Of a stretch of DNA of 5,986 nt, positions 5,743-5,986 are shown in pieces. How positions within the stretch are numbered: the stretch's first letter is position 1; each line of letters opens with the position of its first letter. The stretch spans positions 1-5,986 of the forward strand of contig QALA01000013.1 of NCBI GenBank assembly GCA_003343565.1. Direction: 5' to 3'. Source of the DNA: Verrucomicrobiota bacterium (GTDB lineage: Bacteria; Verrucomicrobiota; Verrucomicrobiia; Opitutales; Intestinicryptomonadaceae). The position numbers and the translations under genes are program-made. A model generated the notes under the pieces. The model was not told the DNA's origin. It did no database searches and was given only the letters and a program-made list of their open reading frames with translations.

Positions 5743-5875
5743 AATTTTTAGATTGTTTAAAAAAGTCTATATTGACTGTTTTTTTTTGTTTGAAAAGTTT
5801 TTTTTAATCAAAACCGCACATTTTTACCGACCCGCCCCGTCTACTATCTCAAGCCGCAGCGCAACGGATCTCAGC
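5743..5875 (-). promoter_or_regulatory. AT-rich gap with possible rpsM operon promoter
   Basis: This 133-base gap between map and rpsM contains no gene; rpmJ and infA were looked for and are not there. Its rpsM-proximal 85 bases are very A-rich on the minus strand, with runs of nine A (5779-5787) and eight A (5798-5805) that could act as UP elements or bent DNA. A weak -10 box TATAGA (5766-5771) pairs with TTTCAA (5790-5795) across 18 bp; the -35 match is poor. A promoter for the ribosomal genes is plausible here, but its exact boxes are uncertain. Confidence 0.4.
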
Positions 5876-5986
5876 TCAGGCGAAAATATCGTCGACGCTC
5901 TGGCCGTTGCGCCAGTCGAGAGGCTTTGTGAGAATTTCGGCAGGCAGGCCGCCGCCCCGAACGAGCACCGTATGTTCAATATGGCA
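5876..5986 (-). CDS. map: M24 metallopeptidase C-terminus, probably methionine aminopeptidase
   Basis: Only the last 36 codons are in the window, read from base 5986 to TGA at 5876-5878. The residues IEHTVLV followed by GGLPAEILTKP match the end of type I methionine aminopeptidases, whose final motif is EHT followed by a short turn and EILT. The glutamate of EHT corresponds to a metal ligand (Glu235 in E. coli). The enzyme removes the initiator methionine from new proteins. Its place upstream of rpsM also fits, because secY-map-infA-rpmJ-rpsM is a common gene order. A related M24 aminopeptidase P cannot be excluded, although those usually have ED or EN in place of EH. The tail after EILT (PLDWRNGQSVDDIFA) is ordinary in length. 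Confidence 0.7.
   Translation of the reverse strand, partial: CHIEHTVLVRGGGLPAEILTKPLDWRNGQSVDDIFA

Noticed and set aside
5764..5777. AGTC/GACT inverted repeat flanked by A and T runs as a terminator of map
   Set aside because: The stem is only 4 bp with a 6-base AT loop and overlaps the candidate -10 box of rpsM; too weak to call.

Overview
This window is mostly housekeeping DNA from a bacterium that is probably a verrucomicrobiote of the Opitutae type. I infer this from a short cell-surface protein tail of the PEP-CTERM kind (VPEPAEW, hydrophobic segment, Arg/Lys end), which is common in that group, and from the ribosomal gene order. No mobile element, CRISPR array, tRNA or rRNA was found, and I see no unknown defence or metabolic system.

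Layout. Bases 1-262 (+) hold the 3' end of a PEP-CTERM surface protein gene, followed by a strong intrinsic terminator (310-337). Everything else is on the minus strand and is read from right to left. From the right edge these are: the C-terminus of an M24 peptidase, most likely methionine aminopeptidase (map, 5876-5986); a 133-base AT-rich gap; then the 'alpha operon' rpsM (S13), rpsK (S11), rpsD (S4), rpoA (RNA polymerase alpha) and rplQ (L17), with short gaps of 17-34 bases. The operon ends at a 9-bp hairpin with a T run (2468-2503). A good sigma70-like promoter (2400-2428) follows, then a leader with two mutually exclusive small hairpins. It serves a 74-residue membrane-anchored zinc-ribbon protein and then guaA (GMP synthase, 428-1966), which converges on the PEP-CTERM gene.

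How the genes work together. The five central genes make small-subunit proteins S13, S11 and S4, large-subunit protein L17, and the RNA polymerase scaffold subunit. They are normally co-transcribed so that ribosome and polymerase supply stay linked. map trims the initiator methionine from new proteins, and guaA makes GMP for RNA synthesis. The zinc-ribbon protein has no known role that I can name.

Points worth a second look: S11 carries a repeat-built N-terminal extension and L17 a histone-H1-like C-terminal tail, in the same operon; infA and rpmJ are absent between map and rpsM; the zinc-ribbon/guaA leader looks like a small attenuator; and a 10-bp direct repeat lies just upstream of guaA.
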